Assembly (NCBI RefSeq): GCF_031127875.1
Contig: NZ_JARXIA010000004.1
Span: forward strand, 124,001-188,000
Direction: 5' to 3'
DNA from: Pelagicoccus sp. SDUM812005
GTDB lineage: Bacteria > Verrucomicrobiota > Verrucomicrobiia > Opitutales > Opitutaceae
DNA: 64,000 nt
The number at the start of each line of letters is the position of its first letter. The stretch's first letter is position 1. The notes under the pieces are model-generated. The model was given only the letters and a program-made list of their open reading frames with translations. It searched no databases and was not told where the DNA came from. Position numbers and translations under genes: made by a program. This document shows positions 42,790-53,000 of this stretch, piece by piece.

Positions 42790-42806
42790 ATTAAAACTAT
42801 TTAATG
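42790..42806. promoter_or_regulatory. ATTAAA-N4-TTTAAT palindrome, copy 1
   Basis: ATTAAAACTATTTAATG, 49 bp upstream of the MipA1 start. It is one of four matching sites in this block. Confidence 0.6.
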
Positions 42807-42903
42807 TTTGGTAGGTATTCGGTAGTTGGATATTATAAAATATTCTAAGTGGCGCAGGGGTTGGAATTACCTTTTGGGACCTATGAAACTCTTCGCGTAT
42901 AAG

Positions 42904-42920
42904 ATTAAACGCATTTAATG
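42904..42920. promoter_or_regulatory. ATTAAA-N4-TTTAAT palindrome, copy 2
   Basis: ATTAAACGCATTTAATG, in the divergent region between MipA1 and the GT2 gene; could serve either gene. Confidence 0.55.
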
Positions 42921-43151
42921 TTTTCTTAACGATGGCGTCAGGTGGCTTCCGATAGAGTGGGGCCATGGATTCTGTTTTCATACTTTTGATGTTCGCGCCT
43001 TTTGGTACTTTGATTGCGTGCAGAGGGGCGAAGGGTACTCGGGTATGCTCCGTGGTGAGAGCAATGCAGGCATATGTTTCGCAGTATAGTGAGCACGCGA
43101 CGGATGCGGGGGTGGTCGGGATCGCCGACGAATTCTAGAAAGCGAAAGTCG

Positions 43152-44003
43152 ATGAAGATTTCGGTAGTGATTAGCACTTACAATTCTTCGGATTGGTTGG
43201 AGAAGGTTCTGTGGGGCTACGAAAATCAGCGGGATAGGGATTTTGAGATCGTCTTGGCGGACGACGGGTCGAATGCTGTCCATTGTAGTAGGATCGAGAA
43301 GCTCATGGGCAGTAGTCCTTTGGAGATTCAGCATGTTTGGCAGGATGACTTGGGTTTTCGGAAAACGATGATTCTCAATATAGCGATCAGGAAATGTCGG
43401 GGCGAGTATGTGATAATCACGGATGGGGATTGTATTCCGCGTAGCGACTTTGTGATGACGCATAGGAATCTCGCCGAATTTGGAAGGTACCTATCAGGCG
43501 GATACATCAAGCTTCCGATGAAGACGAGTCGGGCAATCCTAAAGGAGGACGTAGTCTCCGGTTGCGCTTTTCGTTACCGTTGGCTGCGAGAGTCGGGCTT
43601 GGCCTGGAATCGAAAAAACTCGAAGCTATTGGTGAAGGGGAGGTTCGCTCGGATGTTGGACAAGCTAACCCCGACGAAGCCTTCCTTTAACGGTCAAAAT
43701 AGTTCCGCTTGGAAGAAGGACATCCTGAAGGTGAACGGCTTCGACAACCGGATGGCCTACGGAGCGGAGGATTGCGAGTTGGGGATGCGGTTGAGCAATG
43801 CGGGCGTAACGGGAAAGTGTATACGTTATTCTGCAATTGCTGTTCATCTGGATCATGCACGTGGTTACGTTACGGAGGATGGCTGGGAACTCAGCCGTAG
43901 GATTCGCACTGAGACGCGCAAGCGTCGGTTGGTGGCGACTCGCTTTGGTATCGCGCAGTTGGATAGGGCGGAAGCTGCCAGATTTTCCGTGGTAAGACTT
44001 TAA
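43152..44003 (+). CDS. GT2 glycosyltransferase, LPS core type (WaaE-like)
   Basis: 283 residues from ATG 43152. A GT-A fold enzyme: MKISVVISTYNSSDWLEKVL start, ADDGS, then the metal-binding DGDC in EYVIITDGDCIPRSDFV, and the acceptor-side GAEDCELGMRL (ED motif). The pattern DDLGFRK is typical of the WaaE/KdtX beta-1,4-glucosyltransferase subgroup. Likely adds a sugar to LPS or another glycan; donor unknown. A longer upstream frame (43074) is not preferred because it lacks family similarity. Confidence 0.83.
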   Translation: MKISVVISTYNSSDWLEKVLWGYENQRDRDFEIVLADDGSNAVHCSRIEKLMGSSPLEIQHVWQDDLGFRKTMILNIAIRKCRGEYVIITDGDCIPRSDFVMTHRNLAEFGRYLSGGYIKLPMKTSRAILKEDVVSGCAFRYRWLRESGLAWNRKNSKLLVKGRFARMLDKLTPTKPSFNGQNSSAWKKDILKVNGFDNRMAYGAEDCELGMRLSNAGVTGKCIRYSAIAVHLDHARGYVTEDGWELSRRIRTETRKRRLVATRFGIAQLDRAEAARFSVVRL

Positions 44004-44104
44004 GGTGTGAATCCGTACTGTTTTATATCATCGCTTCCTTTCTTTGCTAGATAGCGCTTGGGGTGTTTCAGCGGCGATCCGCCCGTATGCGGGGAGTTTC
44101 GAAC

Positions 44105-44121
44105 ATTAAACATTTTTAATG
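44105..44121. promoter_or_regulatory. ATTAAA-N4-TTTAAT palindrome, copy 3
   Basis: ATTAAACATTTTTAATG within an extended inverted repeat (GAACATTAAA/TTTAATGTTC), 174-190 bp upstream of the response-regulator start. It suggests autoregulation. Confidence 0.6.
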
Positions 44122-44294
44122 TTCGAGTTCGTTCTTCGAGCGATGCCTTGTTCCTTGTCCGACCGGAGGCCTTTGTCTTAACGGGATCTGGCAGAGTGGG
44201 CGGCTAAAATGGGGAGAGGCTTAGTAATTTCCCAAACGAGGTGTGGAGGCGTTCGGGCTCGACAAGCTCGATCGGCTGCCTTTCGAGTTTTCCG

Positions 44295-44990
44295 ATGAGA
44301 ATTTTGGTGGTCGAGGATGACGAGCAGGTGGCGGCCTATATCGCAAAGGGGTTCAAGGAGAGCGGATCGGTGGTGGACGTAGCGGTCGATGGGCGCGAGG
44401 GGCTTTTTCTGGCGACGACGGAGGACTACGACGTGGTGGTGTTGGACCGGATGTTGCCGCAGTTGGATGGGCTGACTGTCTTGCGTACCTTGAGGGGGAG
44501 CGGGAAGCAGGTGCCGATCTTGATTTTGAGTACCTTGGACCAAGTCAACGAGAAGGTGGAGGGGCTGAAGTCGGGGGCGGACGACTATTTGGCGAAGCCG
44601 TTTTCGTTTTCCGAGCTGCTGGCGCGGGTGGAGGCTTTGGCGCGGCGGGGAGGTGTGGCGGCTGGCGGAGCGGATGCGACGGTGCTGCGTATCCACGATC
44701 TGGAGGTGGATTTGCTGGCCCGGCGAGTCAAGCGGGCGGGGCGGGAAATCGAGATGCAAGCGAAGGAGTTTAGCTTGCTGGAGTTTTTGATAAGGCATGC
44801 CGACCAGGTGGTGTCGCGCACGATGTTGCTGGAGAAGGTTTGGCATTACCACTTCGACCCGCAGACGAACGTGATCGACGTGCATATAAGTCGCTTGCGT
44901 TCGAAGGTGGACAAGGCCTTCGAGGGGGAGCCTGCCTTGCTGAAAACCATTCGCGGGATGGGCTACAAGTTGGAGAGTCCGCAGGCATGA
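44295..44990 (+). CDS. OmpR-family response regulator
   Basis: 231 residues from ATG 44295 (MRILVVEDDEQVAAYIAKGF); the longer upstream frame precedes the conserved start and is rejected. The receiver has Asp8-Asp9, phospho-acceptor Asp51 (VVLDRMLPQLDG), Thr80 and Lys101. The C-terminal winged helix is of the OmpR/PhoB kind (TNVIDVHISRLRSKVD). The sequence is close to CusR/CopR-like regulators. It is coupled to the kinase by a 4-bp overlap (ATGA). It is the best candidate for binding the ATTAAA-N4-TTTAAT sites; this is inference. Confidence 0.9.
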   Translation: MRILVVEDDEQVAAYIAKGFKESGSVVDVAVDGREGLFLATTEDYDVVVLDRMLPQLDGLTVLRTLRGSGKQVPILILSTLDQVNEKVEGLKSGADDYLAKPFSFSELLARVEALARRGGVAAGGADATVLRIHDLEVDLLARRVKRAGREIEMQAKEFSLLEFLIRHADQVVSRTMLLEKVWHYHFDPQTNVIDVHISRLRSKVDKAFEGEPALLKTIRGMGYKLESPQA

Positions 44991-46402
44991 AGCGTAAGGG
45001 AAGTCGTACCTTGAGGCGCCTGGGCGTTTTCTACCTCTTGATCCTGGCTGCTGCGATTTGGATGGTGTCGGTCCAGCGGTTTGGAGGGAAGGCGGACAGT
45101 ATCCGCCTGCGGACTACGGCGGAGGCTGAAGCGGAGACTCAAGCTTTGCTGGCTCTTTTCGAGGCGGAGGGGCCGGCGGGCTTCGAAGTGTATTTGGCGA
45201 AACGGCTTGAGCTGGCGGCGCATGGCGCGGCGGGGAGCGAGTGCTATTATCGCTTGGTGGATGGGCAAGGCGAGGTGCGGGTCGGAAATATTCCGGAGTG
45301 GGGAGAGGAGAGCGTGCGGCGAATTTCGCCGGGGGTGATCTTGTTGGACGACATCGAGCGGCCTGGGGCGCCGCGATGGTGGAGCCTGTCGTGGCTGCTG
45401 CAAGGGGACTACAATCCGGACTATGACCTGTTGCTCGTGGAGCGAGATTTGCCGGGAGGCGGGAAGCTTTACGTGGGAAGGGACACGGAGTATTGGAGCG
45501 ACTTGCATGTGTTTTATCAGGTGTCGGCTTGGTCGTTGTTGGTGGTGACTTTGGTGGGCTTGGCTGCGGGCATGCTCAGCAGTCGCTCGATCTTGCGGAC
45601 GATGGGCAAGATCAACGGGATGGCGCAGGAGATCATCCGTACGAAGGACTTGGGGAAGCGAATTCCTACCGATCGCATCGGCAGCGACTTTTTGGATACG
45701 GTGGGCAACCTGAACGAGATGCTGGACAAGATCGAGGAGTCGGTGAGCCGGATCCGGGAAGCGTCCAACGGCATCGCCCATGACCTGCGCACACCCTTGA
45801 CTCGCTTGAGGAATCGCTTGGAGGAGCTTAGCTCCCAGGGGCGTTCGGCTACGCCGGAAGAGATCGACTTGCTGCTGGGGGAGGTGGACGGGTTGCTATC
45901 CACCTTTCGCTCCATCTTGCATATTTCACAGCTGGAGATGGGCTCGGCGAGCTTGCCGCAGGAGGAAGTGGACTTGGCGACGATTGCCCGGGATGCGGTG
46001 GAGATGTACGAACCGCTTTTGGAGGAGAGGCGGCAGTCGGTGGTATTCGAGGGGGAGTCGGCTCTGCTGAAGGCTGACGGGAACTTGCTGTTTCAGCTAG
46101 TATCCAATTTTCTAGACAACGCTCGCAAGTACGGGCCCGAGGGCGGGCGCGTCGTTTGTCGGGTGCAGCGGGAAGCTGATGGGAGCGTGCTCTTGGAAGT
46201 GACGGACGAAGGGGCGGGAATTCCCGTCGAGCATCAGAGTCGCGTTTTCGAGCGCTTCTACCGCTTGGAGACGAGTCGTGGCAGTCCTGGGGTGGGCTTG
46301 GGGTTGAGCATGGTGGCTGCGATCGCCCAGCTGCACGGAGCCACGGTATCGCTGCGCAACCGGAATCCGGGGCTTGCGGCCCAGGTGCGGTTTCCTGCGT
46401 GA
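44987..46402 (+). CDS. Sensor histidine kinase paired with the OmpR-type regulator
   Basis: 471 residues from the ATG overlapping the regulator stop. TM1 (about 12-29), a periplasmic sensor of some 150 residues, TM2 (about 178-200), HAMP (KINGMAQEIIRTKDLGKRI), then the H-box (SNGIAHDLRTPLTRLRNRLE, with the His before DLRTP), N-box (QLVSNFLDNARKYG), G1 (VTDEGAGIP), F-box (FERFYRLETSR) and G2 (GVGLGLSMV). All catalytic motifs are present. The sensor region has no recognised domain. Probably senses envelope or metal stress for the neighbouring porin and RND genes. Confidence 0.9.
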   Translation: MKRKGSRTLRRLGVFYLLILAAAIWMVSVQRFGGKADSIRLRTTAEAEAETQALLALFEAEGPAGFEVYLAKRLELAAHGAAGSECYYRLVDGQGEVRVGNIPEWGEESVRRISPGVILLDDIERPGAPRWWSLSWLLQGDYNPDYDLLLVERDLPGGGKLYVGRDTEYWSDLHVFYQVSAWSLLVVTLVGLAAGMLSSRSILRTMGKINGMAQEIIRTKDLGKRIPTDRIGSDFLDTVGNLNEMLDKIEESVSRIREASNGIAHDLRTPLTRLRNRLEELSSQGRSATPEEIDLLLGEVDGLLSTFRSILHISQLEMGSASLPQEEVDLATIARDAVEMYEPLLEERRQSVVFEGESALLKADGNLLFQLVSNFLDNARKYGPEGGRVVCRVQREADGSVLLEVTDEGAGIPVEHQSRVFERFYRLETSRGSPGVGLGLSMVAAIAQLHGATVSLRNRNPGLAAQVRFPA

Positions 46403-46456
46403 GCATCGGCAGCTTAGCGCCGCTCGCAGCCGGGCGAGCGGCACCGGGCGGTAAAC

Positions 46457-46473
46457 ATTAATTGTATTTAATG
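46457..46473. promoter_or_regulatory. ATTAAA-N4-TTTAAT palindrome, copy 4
   Basis: ATTAATTGTATTTAATG, one mismatch in the left arm, about 105-120 bp upstream of the MipA2 start. Confidence 0.55.
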
Positions 46474-46577
46474 GTCCCTTCACCCTGGCGCCATGCGCTT
46501 TGGGCTAAGATCGCCAACGTGAATGTCAGCCCCTTTCCGGGGGTGACGCACGTGAACCGAAAGAAGGACTCATTAAG

Positions 46578-47378
46578 ATGAAATTTGGCGTATCTGCACT
46601 TATTTGTACGAACTTGTCGCTCGTTTTGGCCAGCCTGGCCAACGGGCAGCACCGAGCCGAGGAGGGCGATGGCGACTGGGATGTGATGATCGGCGTGGGA
46701 GCGATCGTGGAACCGATCTCGCCGGGGTTGGATGAAACGGAAACGGACCCGATGCCGTTCTTGGACATTACGTATAAGGATCGCTTTTTCGTAAACCGCC
46801 ACGGGATTGGCGGCTACCTTTTCCGAGGTCCGCAGGACGAGCATGGCGAAGGTTTTTCGCTTGGTTTGGCCTTGGGACGAGCGGATGGTCGCGACGAGAA
46901 GGACTACGCGGCCCACCTCAAGGGGATGGGGGATATCGACGAAGGTTTCGAGGCGAACTTCTTCATGGAAGGGGAACTGGGGCCTGCCGAATACACGTGG
47001 ACGGTGTCGAAGGGTTTGAAGTCGGAGGGGCATGACGGCTTGCACTCCGAGCTAGGCTTTTCTTTTGGAGGAGCTTTGACGGACAATTTTCTATTGGAGT
47101 ACGGTCCCTTTATTCACTACGCGGACTCGAATTATATGCAGTCCTTCTACGGCGTGACTGCGAATCAGGCGGCCTTGTCAAAGTTTTCCGAATACAAGCC
47201 ATCCAGTGGAATCGACCTGGCGGGCTTTAAGGTGATCGCGAAGACGCGTCTGACGGGTAATTGGATGCTGATGGGAATGGTCGAGTACAATTCCCTGCTC
47301 GGGGACGCGAAGGACAGTCCGATCGTGGAGGACGATAGTTTCGTCTCCTACGGCCTTGGTGTCGGTTTCCAGTTCTAA
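46578..47378 (+). CDS. MipA/OmpV-family outer-membrane protein 2
   Basis: 266 residues with a signal peptide (ICTNLSLVLASLANG) and a beta-barrel pattern ending in Phe (GVGFQF). It shares with MipA1 the general layout and a late segment (TRLTGNWMLMGMVEYNSLLG compared with RRLTEHWSLIGGASVECYFS). In proteobacteria mipA genes often sit beside two-component systems, as here. It starts the row MipA, outer-membrane factor, MFP, RND pump. Confidence 0.8.
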   Translation: MKFGVSALICTNLSLVLASLANGQHRAEEGDGDWDVMIGVGAIVEPISPGLDETETDPMPFLDITYKDRFFVNRHGIGGYLFRGPQDEHGEGFSLGLALGRADGRDEKDYAAHLKGMGDIDEGFEANFFMEGELGPAEYTWTVSKGLKSEGHDGLHSELGFSFGGALTDNFLLEYGPFIHYADSNYMQSFYGVTANQAALSKFSEYKPSSGIDLAGFKVIAKTRLTGNWMLMGMVEYNSLLGDAKDSPIVEDDSFVSYGLGVGFQF

Positions 47379-47434
47379 GCGGAATACGGGAAACGAATTT
47401 TGGGCGTTCGGGAGTCCGGGCGTCCTACGCTAAG

Positions 47435-48859
47435 GTGAAATACTTCTCACGAGTTTGGTCGCCGCAAGGAGCGCTGGTGGCGGGCCTTGTCGGAGTGCTT
47501 GCTGGCTGCGCTTCGACGCCGCCCGCAGGTGCGAGCCGAGAGAGAATCTCGATGCCGCTGCGGTACCAGGAGGGCGTTGGAGTGGATGGCGGTTCCGATC
47601 GAGCGGGCATGCTGTATGCGATGTTTGGCGACGGCGATCTTGTCGCCGCCATGAACGAGGCCCTGTCCCGAAACTATTCCGTGCAGGAAGCGAAGGCCCG
47701 GCTCGACGAGCTTGTGGTATCGGCAGTTCGGATACGTGGGAGGCGTCGGCCTCGCCTCGATGTCGGGATCGACGCAGGGCAAGCGCGATCCTATGTTTCG
47801 CAGGGGCAGGATACGAGCGCGGATGAGTATCGCTTTTGGTACAGCTTTCGGTGGGATCTCGATTTACGAGGCCGTTTGGCCGCTCTGGAGGAAGCCCAGC
47901 TGCGTTACGTGGATGCGATGGAAGCCAATGGGCTGGAAGCGAGGCGACTGCTTTGCCAAGCCTTTGTCCAGACCTGGTTCGATTTGGCGAGCGCTGCGGA
48001 GGAGCGGGATGTATTGGACGAGGAAATACGCTTCAGCGAGCATTTGCTCGAAATGGTGAAGCTGCGTGCCCTGAACGGCGAAGCGAGTCGGCTCGATGTT
48101 CTGGAGCAGGAGCGAAATCTGGAAGCGCTGCGATCGGAGCGACCGGAGCTGATGGAAACGATCGCGGCTGCTCGTTACCAGCTCGCGGCTTTGTCGGGGC
48201 GTGATTCCAGCTTCGCGAGCAAGTACGAGCCGAGGGGCTTGCCGGATTTGCCGGGGTTGCCGCGGGTGGGCGAACCGCAGGAGCTGCTGTCGATGCGGCC
48301 GGACCTCGACGCTGCCTTTCGCGAACTGGAAGCGGCCGATTGGGAGCTGGCTTCGGCTTTGGCCAATCGATTTCCGGAGCTGTCGTTGGCGATCAACTAC
48401 GAGACCTTTTCGGGAAGCGCGAGTGGCTTGTTCGAGCGACAGTTGCTTGACCTGGTGGGATCTGTGGTGGCTCGAGTCTGGAACGGCGGCGAACGGAAGG
48501 GACGGGTCGTGGAAGGCCGGGCCGTGGTGGAGCAGAGGCTCTATGCTCTGCAAGGCTTGCTCTTGGCTGCGTTGAACGACGTGGAGAAGGCCTTGCTCGC
48601 GGAGCGGATGTCGCTCGAGAGGCTGCAGCACTTAAGGCGGCGAAAGGCCTTGGCCCGGGAAAGCCTCGAGGAAGCTCGGTCGCGCTTTTTCAACGGGGCC
48701 GAGAGCTACGCTCGGGTCGTGGAGGCCCTCGGGGAGTGGCAGGAAGTGGAGCGGGCGTTGATTCGCGAGCATCGCCGGGCGCTGGGAGCTCGAGTGGAAC
48801 TCTATGCGGCGCTGGGCGCTGGGGCGCGAAAGGGTGAGAAGGAAAAGGTTTTGAAATGA
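47435..48859 (+). CDS. NodT-type outer-membrane efflux lipoprotein
   Basis: 474 residues with a GTG start (AAGGTGAAATAC). Lipobox LVGVLAGC makes it a lipoprotein of the NodT/OprM kind. Two OEP repeats with long coiled coils follow (EAEAKARLDEL-type at 80-230 and 270-460). It would form the duct of the tripartite pump with the next two genes. The stop overlaps the adaptor start (ATGA). Confidence 0.87.
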   Translation: MKYFSRVWSPQGALVAGLVGVLAGCASTPPAGASRERISMPLRYQEGVGVDGGSDRAGMLYAMFGDGDLVAAMNEALSRNYSVQEAKARLDELVVSAVRIRGRRRPRLDVGIDAGQARSYVSQGQDTSADEYRFWYSFRWDLDLRGRLAALEEAQLRYVDAMEANGLEARRLLCQAFVQTWFDLASAAEERDVLDEEIRFSEHLLEMVKLRALNGEASRLDVLEQERNLEALRSERPELMETIAAARYQLAALSGRDSSFASKYEPRGLPDLPGLPRVGEPQELLSMRPDLDAAFRELEAADWELASALANRFPELSLAINYETFSGSASGLFERQLLDLVGSVVARVWNGGERKGRVVEGRAVVEQRLYALQGLLLAALNDVEKALLAERMSLERLQHLRRRKALARESLEEARSRFFNGAESYARVVEALGEWQEVERALIREHRRALGARVELYAALGAGARKGEKEKVLK

Positions 48860-49992
48860 ATCGTAAGGTGAGACAGGCCGTATTGGCGGGGGTGATCCTG
48901 CTTTTGGGGGTTGGAGGATTGGCGTGGATGTCTGCGAGTCGGACTGAGCTGGAGGCGGCGGAGAGCGTCCGTCCACACGTTTTCGTGGAAACGATGCGGG
49001 TGTATCCAGAAAACCGACGCGTTTCGATTCCATTCACTGGAGAGGTTAGGGCGAGCCGGCGCTACCCGATATCGTTTCAGGTGAGCGGGGTGGTGAAGCG
49101 GCTGCATCCGAAGCTGATGCTGGGCGGTCGGATTGAAGAAGGGGAGGTCTTGCTGGAGCTGGACGATGCGGAATACCAGTTGAAGCTGCAGGAGAGCCGG
49201 GCTCGGCTTGCGGTGGCGGAGAGCGAGCTTCAGCTCGAGAAGGGGCGCCAAGCGATCGCGAAGAGAGAGCTGGAGATGTATTCAATAAATGGAGAGGTCG
49301 AAGAGGAAGCGGCGCGGTTGGCCCGTCGCGAACCTCAGCTGAAGGCCCGGATGGCGGAGGTTTTGCTGGCCGAGAGTCAAGTGGCGACGGCGGAACTGCA
49401 GGTGGAGCGGTGTACGATACGGGCGGAAGAGGCTTGGGTTGTAGTAGAGGAGCAGGTCGAGCTGGGGCAGTTCGTGGAACGTGGGGCGAAGGTTGCGACC
49501 TTGGTCTCGGCGGTGGATTGGGAGGTCCTTGCCTGCGTGTCGGCGAGCGATTTGGCGTATCTGGAAGAGGGGAATGCGGCGAAGATACGCTGGGGCGGGT
49601 CCGAGGTGGATGGCGCCTTGGTCAGTAAGCTGAAGCAAGTCGAGGAGCGGACGCGGAAGGGTGAGGTGTTGTTGAAGTTTGAATACGTCGAAGGTATTCT
49701 GGCGGGCTCTTTTGTGGAAGGCTCGTTGTGGGGACGAGTATTGGAAGACGTATACGTCCTGCCTCGCGAGCTGTTGAGTGCGGGGAATGCCGTTTGGGTG
49801 AAGGACTCGAATGGGGGGCTCAAGCGGATCGAAGTAAAGCCGGTTTGGGCGCAGGGGAAGAGTGCGTTCGTCAAGGGGAACTTCGGTTCTGGGACGGAGG
49901 TCGTGCTCGACCCGAATCCAGGGCGACTGCAGGGCAAGGAAATTAGATGGGTGAAGCGGTCCCAAGTACGAAGTTTCGTATCGGAAAGTTAA
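48856..49992 (+). CDS. RND membrane-fusion adaptor
   Basis: 378 residues: an N-terminal TM anchor (AVLAGVILLLGVGGLAWM), lipoyl half (RRYPISFQVSGVVKRLHPKL), a long alpha-hairpin (105-180, KLQESRARLAVAESELQLEK), second lipoyl half and beta-barrel (to 300). An HlyD/AcrA-type bridge between the inner-membrane pump and the outer-membrane factor. It is 11 bp before the permease and overlaps the outer-membrane gene by 4 bp. Confidence 0.87.
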   Translation: MNRKVRQAVLAGVILLLGVGGLAWMSASRTELEAAESVRPHVFVETMRVYPENRRVSIPFTGEVRASRRYPISFQVSGVVKRLHPKLMLGGRIEEGEVLLELDDAEYQLKLQESRARLAVAESELQLEKGRQAIAKRELEMYSINGEVEEEAARLARREPQLKARMAEVLLAESQVATAELQVERCTIRAEEAWVVVEEQVELGQFVERGAKVATLVSAVDWEVLACVSASDLAYLEEGNAAKIRWGGSEVDGALVSKLKQVEERTRKGEVLLKFEYVEGILAGSFVEGSLWGRVLEDVYVLPRELLSAGNAVWVKDSNGGLKRIEVKPVWAQGKSAFVKGNFGSGTEVVLDPNPGRLQGKEIRWVKRSQVRSFVSES

Positions 49993-50002
49993 TTACGAAT
50001 CG

Positions 50003-53000
50003 ATGAAGAGTATGAGGAATGAGCGCTTAGGAGGCGGGATTCTGGAGGCTATGCTGCGGCGTCCGGTTGCGGTTAACCTCCTGTTGGTGGCCTTGGTGGC
50101 GGTAGGGGGATTGCTTCTTGTAAAGAGCAAGCGCGAGGTGTTTCCGCATTTCGAGTTGGATCGAATATTGGTCGAAGTAGCGGTCGAGGGAGCGAATGCG
50201 TCGGAGATCGAGAGCGGGGTTCTGCTGGCGATCGACGACGCGGTGTTGGGCTTGGATGGAGTCAAGCGAGTCGCGAGCGAGGCGCGGCGAGGAATGGGGG
50301 TTGTGGCGATCGACGTCTATCGTTCCGCGGATCTTCAACGCGTGTTGCAGGATGTGAAGAACGCGGTCGATCGGGTACCGACCTTGCCAGCTAATGCGGA
50401 GCGTCCGGTGGTGAGGGTGGCGGCTCAGCCGGACCGCGTGTTCTCCCTGATCGTCTATGGGGAGCTTCCGCGCGTGGAGATCGTTCGGGAGGCGGAAAGG
50501 CTGCGTCTGGAGCTGCTCGCTCAGGATGGGATTTCAAGGGTGGAGCATGCTATGAAGCTGAAGCGGGAATTTCAGGTCGAAGTGGATCCATGGCGCTTGG
50601 AAGCGCTGGGGATGTCGGGCGTCGACCTTGCAGAGGCGGTGGGAAAGGCGGTGGTGGAGCTGAATGGGGGAAACCTGCAGGGGGATTGGTCGGAGGTGGC
50701 GGTGTCTTTCGATTCCAATCGGTATCAAGTGGAGGACTACAGTGACATCCCTTTGGTGAGCTCTGCGGGTGGCGGTATCGTGCGCCTGGGCGAGGTCGGA
50801 TCCGTGTCGGAAGGCTTTGGGGAGAATCGGTCGGCTGCTTTTTTCAATGGAGCGCCAGCGGCGCGTTTGGACGTGTTTCGCAAGGGGGACGAAAGGCCGG
50901 AGGCGATCGCCGCGACTTTTCGTGAGTACCTTGCGCGGGCTGACTTGCCGGAGGGAGTTCGCGTTCAGGTTGTGGACGACCAAACGGAAGCGTTTGAGGG
51001 GCGGGTGAGGCTGATGCTCGATAGCGCCTGGATGGGCTTGGTTTTGGTGGTGGTGATGCTGGGTTTGTTCTTGGAGCCGCGGGTCGCGTTTTGGGTGATG
51101 CTGGGGATCCCTGTGTCCTTCGTGGGAGCCTTCATTCCCATTACTTTGCTGGGCGGGAGCATCAACATGTTTTCCTTGGCGGCCTTTATCGTGTCGATCG
51201 GCGTGGTCGTGGACGATGCGATCATCGTGGGGGAAGGGATCTACGCGAAGCGTCGCGCTGGCCGGAGCGGGTACGAGGCGGCTTGCGAGGGGCTGCGCGA
51301 GCTGGCGGGGCCGGTGAGTGTCGCGGTGCTAACGAATGTGGTCGTGTTTTTGCCCCTGTTCTTTTTGCCGGGGTTTTTGGGCAAGATACTGTTCCATATA
51401 CCAGTGGTAGTCGTATCCGTTTTGTTGATATCGTTGCTCGAGTCCTTGTTTATTTTGCCGCGGCATTTGCTTTCTGCTTCTGATGCGTCGGAGACGGGTT
51501 GCAGCAGATGGGGGTCGCTTTCCCGAAAGGTGAATGCAGGGCTGCAAGGCTTTGCGGAACGGCGTTTCGACCGTTGGCTGAGAGCTGGGCTTCGCTGGCG
51601 CTATGCCAGTTTGGCGGGGGTGGCGGCGTTTTTCCTTCTGAGCTTGGGACTGCTGAGTAGTGGCTGGGTGAAGACGGCGTTTACGCCGCAGCTCGACGCG
51701 GACGTTGCGACTGCGCTTGTCAAGCTGCCGTTGGGGACTCCGATTTCGGAAGCGGAGCGGGTGGGGCGACTGTTGGAAAAGGCGGCCCGCAGGAGCATGG
51801 AAAGCCGCGGCATGGAGGCGGATTACGAAGGGGTGGCGACTCAGATCTCCGATCAAGCCATGGGCGAGGAGGAAGGTTCGGATGGACGGATCGGAGTGGA
51901 GGCGCTCGTCTTCTTAGGGGGCCTGGGAGCTCGATCCTTCGGGGGAGAGCGCTTCGCCGAGGTTTGGGCGGAGCACGCGAAGGTGCTGCCGGGGGCGGAG
52001 GGAGCGTTGTTCAGCGGGGTTGACGATGCAGGAGCGGAGGCGATCGAGCTGGAGTTTGCGCATCCCGACTTCGAAGTCGCGAAGCGAGCCGGAGAAGCGC
52101 TGGAGTCCTTGTTGATTGGATACGAGGATATTGTCGCTGTCGACTTGGGAGGCGTGCAAGGGCGTCGCTCCTTCGAGGTGGAGCTTTTGCCAAGCGGGGA
52201 GGCCTTGGGCTTGTCGCAGCGGGCCTTGTCGGAAGCGGTGCGCGGCGCTTTCTATGGAGTGGAGGCCTTGCGCTTCCAGGATGGTTTGGAAGAGGTTCGG
52301 GTGAAGGTTCGTTTTCCGAGCGGATACCGGAAAACCTGGGAGGATCTGGAGCGGATGCCGATTTCGTTGTCGGGAGGGGGCTCGGCTTTGTTGCGAGATG
52401 TTGCTCGGCTGAAGGAAAGCGAGACCGTGGGGCGCCTCTTGAGGGTTGATGGACGGCGGGTGGTTCCGGTCTCGGTGCAACTGTCGCCCCGCGGCGACGA
52501 TGACGGCGTTGCGGAGCTATTGGAGGAACGTCTGTTGCCGGAGCTGGAAGCTTTGTATCCGGGCTTGGAATACGCGTTTGCGGGGGAGCAGCGAGAGGAC
52601 GAGGAAACCTTGGCGGCGTTGTCGCTCGGTCTGCTGCTGGCAGCGTTGGGCGTGTATGCCTTGCTGGCGGTTTCCTTTAACGACTATTGGGTTCCGCTGG
52701 TGGTGGTGGCGGTCATCCCGCTGGGGATTACGGGGGCGATACTGGGGCATCTGGTGATGGGAGTTCCGTTTAGCTTGGTGAGTTTCGTAGGAGTGATTGC
52801 CCTATCGGGAATCGTGGTGAACGACGCTTTGGTTCTGGCCCATGCGGCTTTGCGAATGAGCAGGGCGGGCCGTGCTTGGTTCGATGCGCTTGTCCTTGCT
52901 GCCCAATCGAGGCTGCGACCGATCTTGCTCACAAGCTTGACGACCTTCGTGGGCTTGCTGCCGATGGTGCTGGAGACCTCTGCCCAAGCCCGCTTCTTGG

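Noticed and set aside
44178-44885. 235-codon minus-strand frame opposite the response regulator
   Set aside because: The plus frame has the complete receiver and winged helix.
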